Below are positions 1 through 8,012 of a stretch of 20,972 nucleotides of DNA, piece by piece; position 1 is the stretch's first letter; every line of letters starts with the position of its first letter. The translations under genes and the position numbers were made by a program. This DNA is from CAZGOM01 sp964542875. Its GTDB lineage: Bacteria > Planctomycetota > Phycisphaerae > Phycisphaerales > Phycisphaeraceae. The notes beneath the pieces were generated by a model. The model was not told the DNA's origin and did no database searches. It worked only from the letters and a program-made list of their open reading frames with translations. Where the stretch lies: positions 1-20,972 of the forward strand of contig CAZIWA010000101.1 in assembly GCA_964542875.1 (NCBI GenBank), given 5' to 3'.

Positions 1-2170
1 TGTCCATGCGGAGGGTGGTGTCCATATCGACGACGCCGTCGATGGTGGAGGATTGCTTGACGAGGGCATCGCCGTAGATGGCGAGCTGTTCGAGGTTTGG
101 GCCGCGGATGACGAGGTTGATGTCGAAGTTGCCGCCGCCGATGTTGAATGCGGGGAAGGAACGGACGGAGACGCGGAGGTCTTTGAATTTGCGCAGTTTT
201 GCGCGCACCTGGCGCATGACGTCGGCCTGGCTGTAGTTGCCTTCAAAGGCTTCGCTGGGAGTACCCTTAAAGAGGGCTTTGAGGAAGCGGGTGATGGAGA
301 AGGTGCGGCCTTCGTAGGATTCAAGCTGGACGTAGATGTTGCCGGAGTTGATGCCGCCCAGGAAGCCGCCGCCGACGGTGGTGAGCTGGAGCTTGACGCC
401 TTTGATGGAGGCAACTTCGGTTTCGACGGCTTTCATGGCATCATCCATGGCGGCCAGGCTGGTGCCTTCAGGGGCGCTGATGCCGATCTGAAATTCGGAT
501 TCGTCTACGGTGCCGGGCGTGTACTCCATGGGGACCATCTGATACAGGTAGTACGAGGAGCCCATGATGGCGATGGCGATGACGGCCACGATGATGCGAA
601 AGCGCATGCTGATCTTCAGGAGCCATGCGTAGCCGGCGTCGATGTAGTAGTAGAAGCCTGTCTTGGAGTCGTGTCCATGAGAGGAGGATTCACCGGATTT
701 GAACATCCGGGAGCTCATCATGGGGGTGAGCGTGAAGGAAACCAGGAGGCTGACCATGACGGAGACGGCGGCAGTGATGCCGAACTGGTAGAGGAAGCGG
801 CCCGAGATGCTGGACATGAACGAAACAGGCACGAAGATGACAACGAGGCTGAGCGTGGTGGCAAGGACTGCGAGGGCGATTTCCTCAGTGGCTTCCTTGG
901 CCGCCTGCATGGGGGTGAGCTTTTTCTCTTCGATGTAACGGAAAATGTTTTCCAGAACGACGATGGCGTCGTCAATGACAACGCCGACCATGAGCACCAG
1001 GGCCAGCATGGTGACGCTGTTTAAGGTGAAGTCCAGCAGCCACATCATGCCGAAGGTGGCGATGACGGACGCGGGAATGGCGACGCTGGCGATGATGGTG
1101 GCACGCCAGTCGCGCATGAAGAGGAGCACGACGGCGCAGGCCAATAGACTGCCTAAAACGAGGTGGAGTTTGATTTCGTGAAGCGCGGCGTAGATGTAGT
1201 TGGATTGGTCACGCAGGATGACGAGCTGGACGTCCGCGGGGAGCTGGGCGCGGATGATATCCAGCTTGGATTTAACGCCTTCGATGACTTCGATGGTGTT
1301 TGCGCCGGACTGACGCTGGATGGACAGAGAGACGGTTTGAGTACCGTTCAAACGGGCGAGGCTGCGCGGCTCGGCGATGCCGTCTTCCGCGGAGCCGACA
1401 TCCTTGAGCTTGATGGGCGTGCCGTTGATGTTGGCGATGACGATTTCGTTAAAGGCTGCGGGGTCTTGAAGGCGGCCGAGGGTGCGGACGGATTGTTCCC
1501 TATCGGACGCGGTGAGGTTGCCGCCTGGAGCGTCGGTGTTGTTGCGGAGAATGGCTTCACGGACAGAGGAGATGGGGAGGTTGTAAGCGGCAAGGCGCTT
1601 GACATCCATCCAGATGTTGATGGTTCTGCGTTTGCCGCCGATGACGACGACTTCGCCTACACCGGTGGAGCGTTCGAGCTCCACTTTGGCGACCTGCTCG
1701 GCCAGCTCGGTAAGCTCCCGTATGGGGCGATCGCTGGAGAGGGCGAGGGTGATGACGGGCTCGGAATCGTTGTCGGCTTTGACGATGGTGGGGGTGGTGG
1801 CATCGTCGGGCAGGCGGTTGATGATGGTGGCGACGCGGTCACGCACATCCTGGGTGGCGACGTCGATGTTGCGGCTGAGGTTGAAGGTGGCGATGACGAC
1901 CGAAGCGCCGGGGCCGGAGATGGAGCGGAGTTCATCAATGCCTTCGACGGTGTTGACGACTTCTTCGATGCGCTCGGTGAGTTCGCTTTCGACTTCTTCG
2001 GGCGTGGCGCCGGGAAGCGTGGTGCGGATGCTGACGACGGGAAGGTCGACGGAAGGAAGCCGGTCAACACCGAGCTTGGTGTAGCTGACGGCGCCGACGA
2101 CGACCATGGCCAGGATCATCATTGCTGTGAAGACCGGCCGCTTGATCGAGATGTTCGAAAGGCTGGCCAT
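1..2170 (-). CDS. RND-family multidrug efflux permease (AcrB/HAE1-like), C-terminal part outside the window
   Basis: This is an inner-membrane proton-driven pump subunit that would export drugs or other amphiphiles through a partner outer-membrane channel. The ATG at 2170 opens a frame of 723 codons without a stop to the left edge; family members are about 1,000-1,050 residues, so the second membrane half is missing from view. The start reads MASLSNISIKRPVFTAMMIL, a typical RND N terminus with TM1 at about 13-31. A porter region follows, then TM2-TM6 at about 335-485. The TM4 proton-relay pair is present as D400-D401 in the motif GVVIDDAIVVLEN, so the part seen looks functional. TM7 lies near 525-545, followed by a second porter region. 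The start is 3 bases past the stop of the TolC-like gene, which suggests translational coupling in one operon. Substrate cannot be told from sequence. AcrB/MdtB-like (HAE1) is preferred over the metal-exporting CusA type because no Met-rich features are seen. Confidence 0.93.
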   Translation of the reverse strand, partial: MASLSNISIKRPVFTAMMILAMVVVGAVSYTKLGVDRLPSVDLPVVSIRTTLPGATPEEVESELTERIEEVVNTVEGIDELRSISGPGASVVIATFNLSRNIDVATQDVRDRVATIINRLPDDATTPTIVKADNDSEPVITLALSSDRPIRELTELAEQVAKVELERSTGVGEVVVIGGKRRTINIWMDVKRLAAYNLPISSVREAILRNNTDAPGGNLTASDREQSVRTLGRLQDPAAFNEIVIANINGTPIKLKDVGSAEDGIAEPRSLARLNGTQTVSLSIQRQSGANTIEVIEGVKSKLDIIRAQLPADVQLVILRDQSNYIYAALHEIKLHLVLGSLLACAVVLLFMRDWRATIIASVAIPASVIATFGMMWLLDFTLNSVTMLALVLMVGVVIDDAIVVLENIFRYIEEKKLTPMQAAKEATEEIALAVLATTLSLVVIFVPVSFMSSISGRFLYQFGITAAVSVMVSLLVSFTLTPMMSSRMFKSGESSSHGHDSKTGFYYYIDAGYAWLLKISMRFRIIVAVIAIAIMGSSYYLYQMVPMEYTPGTVDESEFQIGISAPEGTSLAAMDDAMKAVETEVASIKGVKLQLTTVGGGFLGGINSGNIYVQLESYEGRTFSITRFLKALFKGTPSEAFEGNYSQADVMRQVRAKLRKFKDLRVSVRSFPAFNIGGGNFDINLVIRGPNLEQLAIYGDALVKQSSTIDGVVDMDTTLRMD

Positions 2171-2173
2171 GGT

Positions 2174-3703
2174 CTAGAGCGCGTCCTGGGTGGGTGTTGG
2201 GGGCAAAGTGGGTTGTGGAGCTGATTGAGTCTGGGCTGGCTGGGTGGCGGAAGGCTGGGTGGCGGGGTACTCAAAGAGGATGGCGCCTGAGCGGTCGATG
2301 AGCCGGGGGACGGATTGGCCCGAGAGACGCCAAAGGGTGAGATAAAACTGTTTGCGGTCGTATTCGGTGTTGTTGATGCCGAGCTGGGCGCTTAAGAGCT
2401 GGTCCTGGGCGATGAGCTGTTCGAGGTTGGTGGCGAGGCCGACTTTGTAGGCTGCGGTGGATTGGTCGAGGGCGAGTTGGGCGGCGTTTTCCTGTACCCG
2501 CAGCTGAACAATGGCCTGAGCGGCGTCGTTTACGTCGTCGAAGGTGGTTTGAATATCCGACATGATTTTTCGACGGAGGTTGGTTTCGGTGAGGACGGCT
2601 TTACGGAATTCCGACCAGGCGATCTTGATATCGGCCTCAATGATGCCGGCGGTGAAGATGGGCATGTTTGCTTCAACCAGTGCGGCCCAGCGGCTGACGG
2701 TGGGTTCGCTCTGCTTGAAGAGGAAGGCTTCAAAGTTGAGCGTAACGCTGGGGTAGTAGCGGCCGAATTCCGCTTCGACGAGGTTTCTGCGTGCTTCAAT
2801 ACGGTTGAGGATGGCGACGAGGTCTTCACGGCAGACGGAAGCGGAGGTCTGGAATTCAAGGATCGGCGGGAGGGTTTGAGGCGGGGTCAGATCGTCGATG
2901 AGGGGGCTGTTTTCGATGGGCTGACCGATGAGGTAGCCCAGCAGGGATCGACCATTCTTCGCGGCATTGAGGGCTTGAATGAGGCCGACCTGGGTGGCGG
3001 AAACCTGCGCCTGCGTCTGGGCGACGTCCAGCAGCCGGGCAAGGCCGGCCTGCTCACGTGCGCGGACATCACGGACGCGTGCGGTCTGCAACTCCAGCGA
3101 CTGGTTTAAGACCTGGGCGGAGCTTTCAGCCTGGAGAATCTGATAGTAAGTGACGGCGACGTAGAGCAGGAGCTGCTGCTGAAAGTCGCGCAGGAGATGG
3201 CGGCGTTCCTCAATGGTGAGGTTGGCGGCGTCGAACCGGTATTTATCGCTGAAGCCGCGGAAGACATTGATGCGGCCTGGGACGGAGATGTCGGCAACCT
3301 CGTTGCCCGAGACGCCCGAGGCGCGCTGGCGGCGGAAGTATGTGGCGGCAAGGTCGAAGGTGGGGAGGAATGCGGCAAAGGCCTTGTCTTTTTCGTAATA
3401 GGCCTGGAGGTAGTCTTCGCCACGTTCGGCGATCTCTTCGTTTTGCGTATTGGCCAGAGAGAGTGCGAGGGACAAAGGCAGCGGCTGGCCGGCGTGATAC
3501 ACGCCGGGCTGGGTGGTAGCGGTCTGGGTGACGTCTTTGTAACGCTGGACTTCTTTTTCCTGATCAACCTTGCAGCCGGCGAGGAAAACAAGCGCGAGGA
3601 GGAGGGGGAAAAGCAGAGCACACGCCCGGTACGGGAGAGGTGCGGAGCGAGTGTCAGTCCCTTGGCAAAGAGAGCCAAGAGGGGAGAAGAGCGAGCATCC
3701 CAT
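2174..3703 (-). CDS. TolC-family outer-membrane efflux lipoprotein
   Basis: This is an outer-membrane channel subunit (OEP family) that would work with the RND permease 3 bases downstream. From the ATG at 3703 the protein is 509 residues. A hydrophobic stretch ends in the lipobox VFLAGC with the lipidated Cys at residue 44, so it is probably a lipoprotein like OprM. The two OEP repeats are visible: about 180-250 with the motif REQAGLARLLDVAQTQAQ, and about 400-470 with YKVGLATNLEQLIAQDQ. The C terminus is a Pro/Gln/Thr-rich tail. The frame stays open to a TTG at 3775, but a TATTAT -10-like box at 3787-3792 would put transcription start only a few bases from that TTG, so the ATG at 3703 is preferred. 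The n-region before the lipobox is still rather long (about 27 residues) and the Shine-Dalgarno is weak, so the exact start is uncertain. Confidence 0.9.
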   Translation of the reverse strand: MGCSLFSPLGSLCQGTDTRSAPLPYRACALLFPLLLALVFLAGCKVDQEKEVQRYKDVTQTATTQPGVYHAGQPLPLSLALSLANTQNEEIAERGEDYLQAYYEKDKAFAAFLPTFDLAATYFRRQRASGVSGNEVADISVPGRINVFRGFSDKYRFDAANLTIEERRHLLRDFQQQLLLYVAVTYYQILQAESSAQVLNQSLELQTARVRDVRAREQAGLARLLDVAQTQAQVSATQVGLIQALNAAKNGRSLLGYLIGQPIENSPLIDDLTPPQTLPPILEFQTSASVCREDLVAILNRIEARRNLVEAEFGRYYPSVTLNFEAFLFKQSEPTVSRWAALVEANMPIFTAGIIEADIKIAWSEFRKAVLTETNLRRKIMSDIQTTFDDVNDAAQAIVQLRVQENAAQLALDQSTAAYKVGLATNLEQLIAQDQLLSAQLGINNTEYDRKQFYLTLWRLSGQSVPRLIDRSGAILFEYPATQPSATQPAQTQSAPQPTLPPTPTQDAL

Positions 3704-3747
3704 CAGCGCAAAGCTTTCATCTGGAGTCAGAACTGCAAGACCGTAAA

Positions 3748-3762
3748 TTGTTGAAACAACAA
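3748..3762. repeat. Short inverted repeat in the leader of the TolC-like gene
   Basis: The arms TTGTTG and CAACAA are perfect 6-base complements around a 3-base centre. It lies between the -10-like box at 3787-3792 and the preferred TolC start at 3703. It could be a small operator or leader hairpin, but an A/T-rich 6-base dyad can arise by chance. Confidence 0.35.
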
Positions 3763-3786
3763 ATGCCAAGCGCAACTACGCCGAGC

Positions 3787-3792
3787 ATAATA
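3787..3792 (-). promoter_or_regulatory. Possible -10 box for the TolC/RND operon
   Basis: Read on the minus strand this is TATTAT, matching five of six positions of TATAAT. No convincing -35 hexamer lies 16-18 bases upstream, so the call rests on the -10 alone. If used, the leader to the ATG at 3703 would be about 75-80 bases. Confidence 0.3.
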
Positions 3793-3837
3793 CGTTACTC
3801 AGATGCTGGTGGTGCGGTTTGCGTTCCATGAATTTAC

Positions 3838-3858
3838 GCATCAGGGAATCCCTGATGC
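3838..3858. repeat. 21-base near-perfect palindrome upstream of the TolC/RND operon
   Basis: GCATCAGGGA and TCCCTGATGC are perfect 10-base complements around a single central base. It lies between the end of the prepilin-like gene and the start of the TolC-like gene, both on minus. No T-run follows on either strand, so it does not look like an intrinsic terminator. The symmetry fits a binding site for a dimeric regulator, upstream of the -10-like box at 3787-3792. A further copy of TCCCTGATG occurs at about 3919-3927. No regulator gene is adjacent in this window. Nothing else is recognisable in the 3704-3983 spacer. Confidence 0.5.
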
Positions 3859-3983
3859 TCAAGGGGTGTTGCCGCCTTTGGATAATCCATGCAAAGAACG
3901 CCCTTGACCGGTCTTCTCCCTGATGGATGAAGAGGATCGGAAGGAGCAAGAGGGGTGTTCAAATGTTCTGTTTATAAGGCTGG

Positions 3984-4736
3984 TTACCAGACGTCCAGAC
4001 GCAGCGGGTCGGTGACGGGGCGTGCTTTGGCGAGGATGAGGGATTCACGGAAGGTGTTGGCTTTGCCGTCGGTGAAGATGATGTTAGTGCCGGTGAAGTT
4101 GTAGTGGTTATGAATGGCGTTTCCGCCGCCGGTGTAGAGGAAGTAGGGGTCGTTGCCTTTGATTTCGCCGAGGTAGGCGATGGCGTATTTTTGTTTGAGT
4201 TCACGCTTCATGGTGTAGCGGGCGCGGTCGAGCGGATCGGTCCAGAGTGGGTCATTGCCGCCGCCGAATTGCATGGCGGTGGTGTAGTTGAGGACAAGAC
4301 CGTTGCCGCCGCCCATGAGGTAGGGGTAGATGTCGGTGGTCATGGAGACGCCGGAAGATTTGGGGATGAATTGGGTGCCCGGGCACATGAGCATGTTGGT
4401 GCGCGGAGTGGAGGTGAATGCGCCTGAGGCATTGGTGATTTTGTTCATGCCCTGAGGGAGGTAAGGCAGGATCGAGAAGCCGAAATTGCTGTCAAAGGGA
4501 GGAAGCCCGGAATTGGCGTAACGGTAGGTGTGGTTGGCGGGGTAGAACTGATTGTTATCGTTGCGATAGACCATGGTCAGCACATAGATCTGGCGCAGGG
4601 AAGAAAGGCATTGAACGGTTCTGGCATGGTCGCGTGCCTGTTGAACAGCAGGAAGCATCATGGATGCAAGGGCGGCGATGATCGCGACGACGACGAGGAG
4701 TTCTACCAAAGTAAATGCTACTGAGCGGGTTTTCAT
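3984..4736 (-). CDS. Prepilin-like protein with N-terminal methylation motif and C-terminal H..DG motif
   Basis: This is a 250-residue type II secretion/type IV pilus pseudopilin-like protein of the kind expanded in planctomycetes. The N terminus has a short basic leader, MKTRSVA, then FTLVELL and a hydrophobic helix to about residue 29. The expected prepilin peptidase site is A7/F8, with Glu at mature position 5. The residue before the cut is Ala rather than the usual Gly. The body (about 40-205) is rich in Asn, Tyr and Gly. Near the C terminus the segment HNHYNFTGTNIIFTDG (209-224) resembles the H-x9-DG signature of this family with slightly longer spacing. The protein would be anchored in the inner membrane or assembled into a pseudopilus; its specific role is unknown. 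It stands alone, with its own promoter and no secretion machinery genes nearby. Confidence 0.88.
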   Translation of the reverse strand: MKTRSVAFTLVELLVVVAIIAALASMMLPAVQQARDHARTVQCLSSLRQIYVLTMVYRNDNNQFYPANHTYRYANSGLPPFDSNFGFSILPYLPQGMNKITNASGAFTSTPRTNMLMCPGTQFIPKSSGVSMTTDIYPYLMGGGNGLVLNYTTAMQFGGGNDPLWTDPLDRARYTMKRELKQKYAIAYLGEIKGNDPYFLYTGGGNAIHNHYNFTGTNIIFTDGKANTFRESLILAKARPVTDPLRLDVW

Positions 4737-4762
4737 GGGGTTATAGATCCAATAGGGGAATG

Positions 4763-4790
4763 ATTAAATGGTCATAAAGCTCAGTGTCGA
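4763..4790 (-). promoter_or_regulatory. Sigma-70-like promoter for the prepilin-like gene
   Basis: On the minus strand, TCGACA (4785-4790, five of six matches to TTGACA) and TTTAAT (4763-4768, five of six matches to TATAAT) are separated by 16 bases. The predicted transcription start is near 4756, giving a leader of about 20 bases before the ATG at 4736. No clear Shine-Dalgarno is present in that leader. Confidence 0.5.
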
Positions 4791-4955
4791 CAGGCACCAT
4801 AACTGTTATCAAAAAACCGAATAATAAAGTGCGGACGGGCGCATCAGACATCGTTATGAGCACGTTTTAAAGGCTTGGGTTTCGCCCCGGCGTAATGGGC
4901 TGGATACAATCCCGGCGTACTCCGGGTACTCAACTATTGAAGAAAGAAATTGACG

Positions 4956-6971
4956 ATGGCTAAAAGCAAGATGATGGGGGTTGGCAGGTCGGCGGCGTTT
5001 GTTTGCCTGCTTGCGACGATGGGGCTTGGGCCGGTGGCGTTTGGGGATGGAGGTCCGGAAGGCGGATCGCTCCTGACGTTGAGCAAGGCGCAAGTCGACC
5101 AGAAAAAGAAAGAAAACGCGGATAAGAATGATCCGCTGGCGCCCAACAATGCCGCGCCGGAGGCCCCGGCCCCGGGCGGGCAGGCGGCCCCGGGGCAGCA
5201 ACCTGCGGCGGGGGGCAAGGCCCGGCGGGCCAATAAGAAAGCGGCAAAGAAAGTCGCGTGGCTGGAACTGGATAAGAGCTTGCCGGATGGACCGCCTTCG
5301 TTTCGGCTGCTGCCGACGGATGAGGGTCCCAAATCCATGAGGCGGATCGTCAACCGGCTGGCGGAGCTTTCGCGCGATAAGACCGTTACCGGCGCTGTTA
5401 TCTACCTGAATCAGCCGCAATTGGGGATGTCGCAGGTTGAAGAGCTCGGGCGGGCTTTGACGGCCTTTCGGGTGACAGGCAAGCGCGTGATCGTGTTCGC
5501 GGAAGCCTATGACCTGCCGACCTATCTGCTGGCGACGTATGCGGACCGGATCACGATTTTGAAGAACGGGGAAATCGGGATCACCGGGCTGAGCATGGAA
5601 GAAATGTACCTGGCGGGATTGTTTGAAAAAGTAGGCGCCAAGGCGGACTTCATTCAGATCGGCAAGTTCAAGGGCGCGGAAGAACCGATGACCCGGACAG
5701 GGCCTTCGCCTGAATGGAGCAAAACCATCGACGGCGTGCTGGACGACATGTACAGCCAGTTTGTGCAGCGCGTGGCACTGATCCGTAAGAAGAAGCCGGA
5801 AGAAGTCGAAAAGTTCTTCGGTGAATGCTGGAAGATGTCTTCCGACGAATATGCGAAGGAAAAGTGGGTCGACGCCGTCGTGGACCGGGGCATGGTGGAA
5901 GAGACGGAGAACGTGTTTGGCGCGGAATTCGAATACTTTGACCTTCTGGAAAAGAAGTCCGCGGGGCAACAGCCCGAAAGCCCCTTCGCCATGATGCAGA
6001 TGCTGATGCAGCCGCGGCCCAAGACCGTGGCGCGCAACTCCATCGCGGTGGTGATGGCGCAGGGCGCCATCGGCTCCGGCAGGAGCCAGGGCCATATGCG
6101 GGCGGGCTTGTTTGACGAGCCTTCCATCGGCAGTCAAAGCCTGGAAGAAGCGCTGATCGAAGCCAAGAACGAGCCGATGATCGTGGGCGTGGTGATTCGG
6201 ATCAACTCGCCAGGCGGGTCCGCACTGGCCAGCGAAGTGATCTGGCAGGCCGTGCGCGAAGTGCAGGAGAGCAAGCCGGTGTTCATCAGCGTGCAGGGCA
6301 TGGCGGCTTCGGGCGGGTACTACATCGCCTGCGCGGGCGAAAAGATTTACGTGCTGCCGAGCACGATCGTCGGGTCCATCGGTGTGGTGGGCGGTAAAGT
6401 GACGCTCGGCGGGCTGTATGAAAAGCTGGGTGTGAACGTGCACCGGCGCAGCCGCGGGCCCAATGCGGACATCTTCAACAGCGTGACCGGGTTTACCCCG
6501 GCGCAGACTGAGATGCTCAAGGCAGCGATGCAGCGGACGTACAACACGTTTCTGGATCGCGTGAAGGCCGGGCGCGGCACGAAGATCGCCAACATCGACG
6601 ATGTGGCCCAGGGCCGGTTGTTCTCGGGCAATCAGGCTGTGGCAAACGGCATGGCCGATAAGGTGGGGGGCTTGTCGACCGCTGTGGACGACATGGCCAA
6701 GCAGCTTTCACTGGCGACGGGCAGCTACGACGTGATCGAATGGCCGGCGCCGATGACGCTGGGCGAGTTCTTTGACAATTTGCTGCACAACCTGGCTGCC
6801 GCCGACGGTGCGCCGCAGGACCAGGCCATGGCCAAGGCGCCGGTGATGCTGGCACGCCAGATTCTGGGTGAGCAGGCGTGGCGGTCGGTTTCTCCGGTGG
6901 CGACGGGCATGATGCTGCTGTCTGAAGAGCATGTGCTGACGCTGCTGCCGGTGGCGCTGGTTGTGAAGTAA
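4956..6971 (+). CDS. sppA: Signal peptide peptidase SppA, long two-domain form (S49 family)
   Basis: This is a membrane-associated serine protease of peptidase family S49 that degrades leftover signal peptides and possibly other membrane peptides. The protein has 671 residues and the long 67-kDa architecture with tandem S49 domains. The N terminus has a signal/anchor segment (about 12-29), followed by an Ala/Pro/Gly/Lys-rich linker (about 60-95). The N-terminal domain carries the catalytic lysine K239 in GKFKGAEEP. The C-terminal domain carries the nucleophile S452 in GMAASGGYY, followed by STIVGSIGVVGG. Both catalytic residues are therefore present in the arrangement known for the E. coli enzyme. 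The ATG at 4956 is preferred over the in-frame TTG at 4950 because a purine-rich GAAGAAAG lies about 9 bases upstream. A TACAAT -10-like box sits at 4905-4910 without a good -35. Confidence 0.93.
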   Translation: MAKSKMMGVGRSAAFVCLLATMGLGPVAFGDGGPEGGSLLTLSKAQVDQKKKENADKNDPLAPNNAAPEAPAPGGQAAPGQQPAAGGKARRANKKAAKKVAWLELDKSLPDGPPSFRLLPTDEGPKSMRRIVNRLAELSRDKTVTGAVIYLNQPQLGMSQVEELGRALTAFRVTGKRVIVFAEAYDLPTYLLATYADRITILKNGEIGITGLSMEEMYLAGLFEKVGAKADFIQIGKFKGAEEPMTRTGPSPEWSKTIDGVLDDMYSQFVQRVALIRKKKPEEVEKFFGECWKMSSDEYAKEKWVDAVVDRGMVEETENVFGAEFEYFDLLEKKSAGQQPESPFAMMQMLMQPRPKTVARNSIAVVMAQGAIGSGRSQGHMRAGLFDEPSIGSQSLEEALIEAKNEPMIVGVVIRINSPGGSALASEVIWQAVREVQESKPVFISVQGMAASGGYYIACAGEKIYVLPSTIVGSIGVVGGKVTLGGLYEKLGVNVHRRSRGPNADIFNSVTGFTPAQTEMLKAAMQRTYNTFLDRVKAGRGTKIANIDDVAQGRLFSGNQAVANGMADKVGGLSTAVDDMAKQLSLATGSYDVIEWPAPMTLGEFFDNLLHNLAAADGAPQDQAMAKAPVMLARQILGEQAWRSVSPVATGMMLLSEEHVLTLLPVALVVK

Positions 6972-6991
6972 AGGCGGTTGAGTTTTCGGCT

Positions 6992-7051
6992 GGTGAGGGC
7001 CGTCGGTGGGTGGTGGAGAGGCTTTTTCTTCATCCGGTGACGGCCCTCACC
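6992..7051. repeat. 13-base inverted repeat downstream of sppA
   Basis: GGTGAGGGCCGTC (6992-7004) and GACGGCCCTCACC (7039-7051) are perfect complements separated by 34 bases. The stem would form in the transcript just past the sppA stop and may act in termination or RNA stability. There is no U-run after the right arm. It directly abuts a second hairpin at 7056-7077. Confidence 0.55.
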
Positions 7052-7055
7052 CCAG

Positions 7056-7077
7056 CCCTCTCCATTGAGGGAGAGGG
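7056..7077. repeat. REP-like hairpin of the CCCTCACCCCAgCCCTCTCC type
   Basis: CCCTCTCC and GGAGAGGG are perfect 8-base arms around a 6-base loop, preceded by CCTCACCCCAG and followed by GGGTTGG. Similar C-rich/G-rich hairpins recur between genes in many GC-rich Gram-negative genomes, so this is probably a dispersed intergenic repeat, perhaps with terminator or mRNA-stabilising effect between sppA and ispD. That family resemblance is from memory and not from a search. Confidence 0.5.
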
Positions 7078-7133
7078 GGTTGGAACGAAGTTTCAGCAAG
7101 GCTCCATGAGGGGCTGTATGAAGGATCGGATTC

Positions 7134-7988
7134 ATGCGTATTGCGGTGATCATTCCTGCCGCCGGGGTCAGCCGGCGGTTCAATCAGGCGTTGACTCAGG
7201 GCCAGAGCGATTCAGGCAAATCGAAGATCGAGCTTGAATTACTGCGGAAGCCTGTTTTCCTGCACAGCGTAGAGTTGTTCCAAAGCCGATTGGAAGTGCA
7301 GGAAACCCTGCTGGCGGTGAACCCCGACGGTGTGGAAGCGTTTAAGTTCAAATATGCCGATCGGCTGGATCTGCACAGCGTGCGCATCGTGCCCGGCGGG
7401 GTGGCCGAGCGGTGGGAGACTGTGCTGCGGGCGCTGGAGAAGGTATCCGACGGGATTACGCATGTGGCGGTGCATGATGCTGCACGGCCGCTGACGAGCC
7501 CGGAGTTGATTGATCGGGTGTTCAACGCAGCCAAGGCGTATCCGGCGGTGATTCCCGGGCAGCCGGTGGCTGGGACGCTTAAGCGTGCGGAACTGGTGGC
7601 GTCGCCCAAGAGTGCAGACCCGCTTGATGCGATTTTTGCGCCTGAGCCAGGCGTGCCGGCGGCGAAGATCCACAAGGTGACGGAGACCGTGGACCGGACC
7701 CGGCTGTTTGAGGTGCAGACGCCTCAGGTGTTTGAGATTGGGCTGCTTAAGCGGGCGTACAAGCAGATCACCGATGGCAAACTGACGGGCAAGGGCATTA
7801 CGGATGACGCCGGGCTTGTGGAGGCGCTGGGCGAGCTCGTGCATCTGGTGGAGGGAGAGCCGACGAATTTGAAGATCACACTGCCTTCGGATGTGCCGCT
7901 GGCGGAGATGGTGCTCAAGGCGCGAAAGCCCAAGGACCCGTTTGGCGAGACGCGCAAGAAGAAGCTTTTCGATGATGATGAGGATTGA
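7134..7988 (+). CDS. ispD: 2-C-methyl-D-erythritol 4-phosphate cytidylyltransferase (IspD)
   Basis: The enzyme couples CTP to methylerythritol 4-phosphate in the MEP isoprenoid pathway, in the cytosol. The protein has 284 residues, compared with about 230 in the family. The nucleotide-binding start IIPAAGVSRRF (6-16) is clear, as are VHDAARP (113-119), ETVDRTRLFEVQTPQVF (184-200), TDDAGLVE (223-230) and the C-terminal GEPTNLKITLPSD (241-253). Extra length comes from an insertion after the first loop (about 17-29), one near 150-178, and an acidic/basic tail of about 25 residues. The Arg-rich segment GGVAERWETV replaces the more usual GG..RQ.SV. Start ATG 7134 has an AAGGA Shine-Dalgarno at 7121-7125. 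IspF, often adjacent, is not in the window. A related sugar-phosphate cytidylyltransferase is the main alternative, but the C-terminal N-K-I-T motif favours IspD. Confidence 0.88.
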   Translation: MRIAVIIPAAGVSRRFNQALTQGQSDSGKSKIELELLRKPVFLHSVELFQSRLEVQETLLAVNPDGVEAFKFKYADRLDLHSVRIVPGGVAERWETVLRALEKVSDGITHVAVHDAARPLTSPELIDRVFNAAKAYPAVIPGQPVAGTLKRAELVASPKSADPLDAIFAPEPGVPAAKIHKVTETVDRTRLFEVQTPQVFEIGLLKRAYKQITDGKLTGKGITDDAGLVEALGELVHLVEGEPTNLKITLPSDVPLAEMVLKARKPKDPFGETRKKKLFDDDED

Positions 7989-8012
7989 AAGAGGAGGGAA
8001 GAGTTAACTGCT

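Noticed and set aside
53..2224. Long plus-strand open frames opposite the RND permease (323 and 353 codons)
   Set aside because: They are Asp/Gly/Glu-rich with no family motifs and run antisense to a frame with full RND signatures; they reflect GC-rich codon bias.
4854..6443. 529-codon minus frame opposite the long SppA gene
   Set aside because: His/Arg/Pro-rich composition with no domain, antisense to a clear S49 peptidase with catalytic Lys and Ser.
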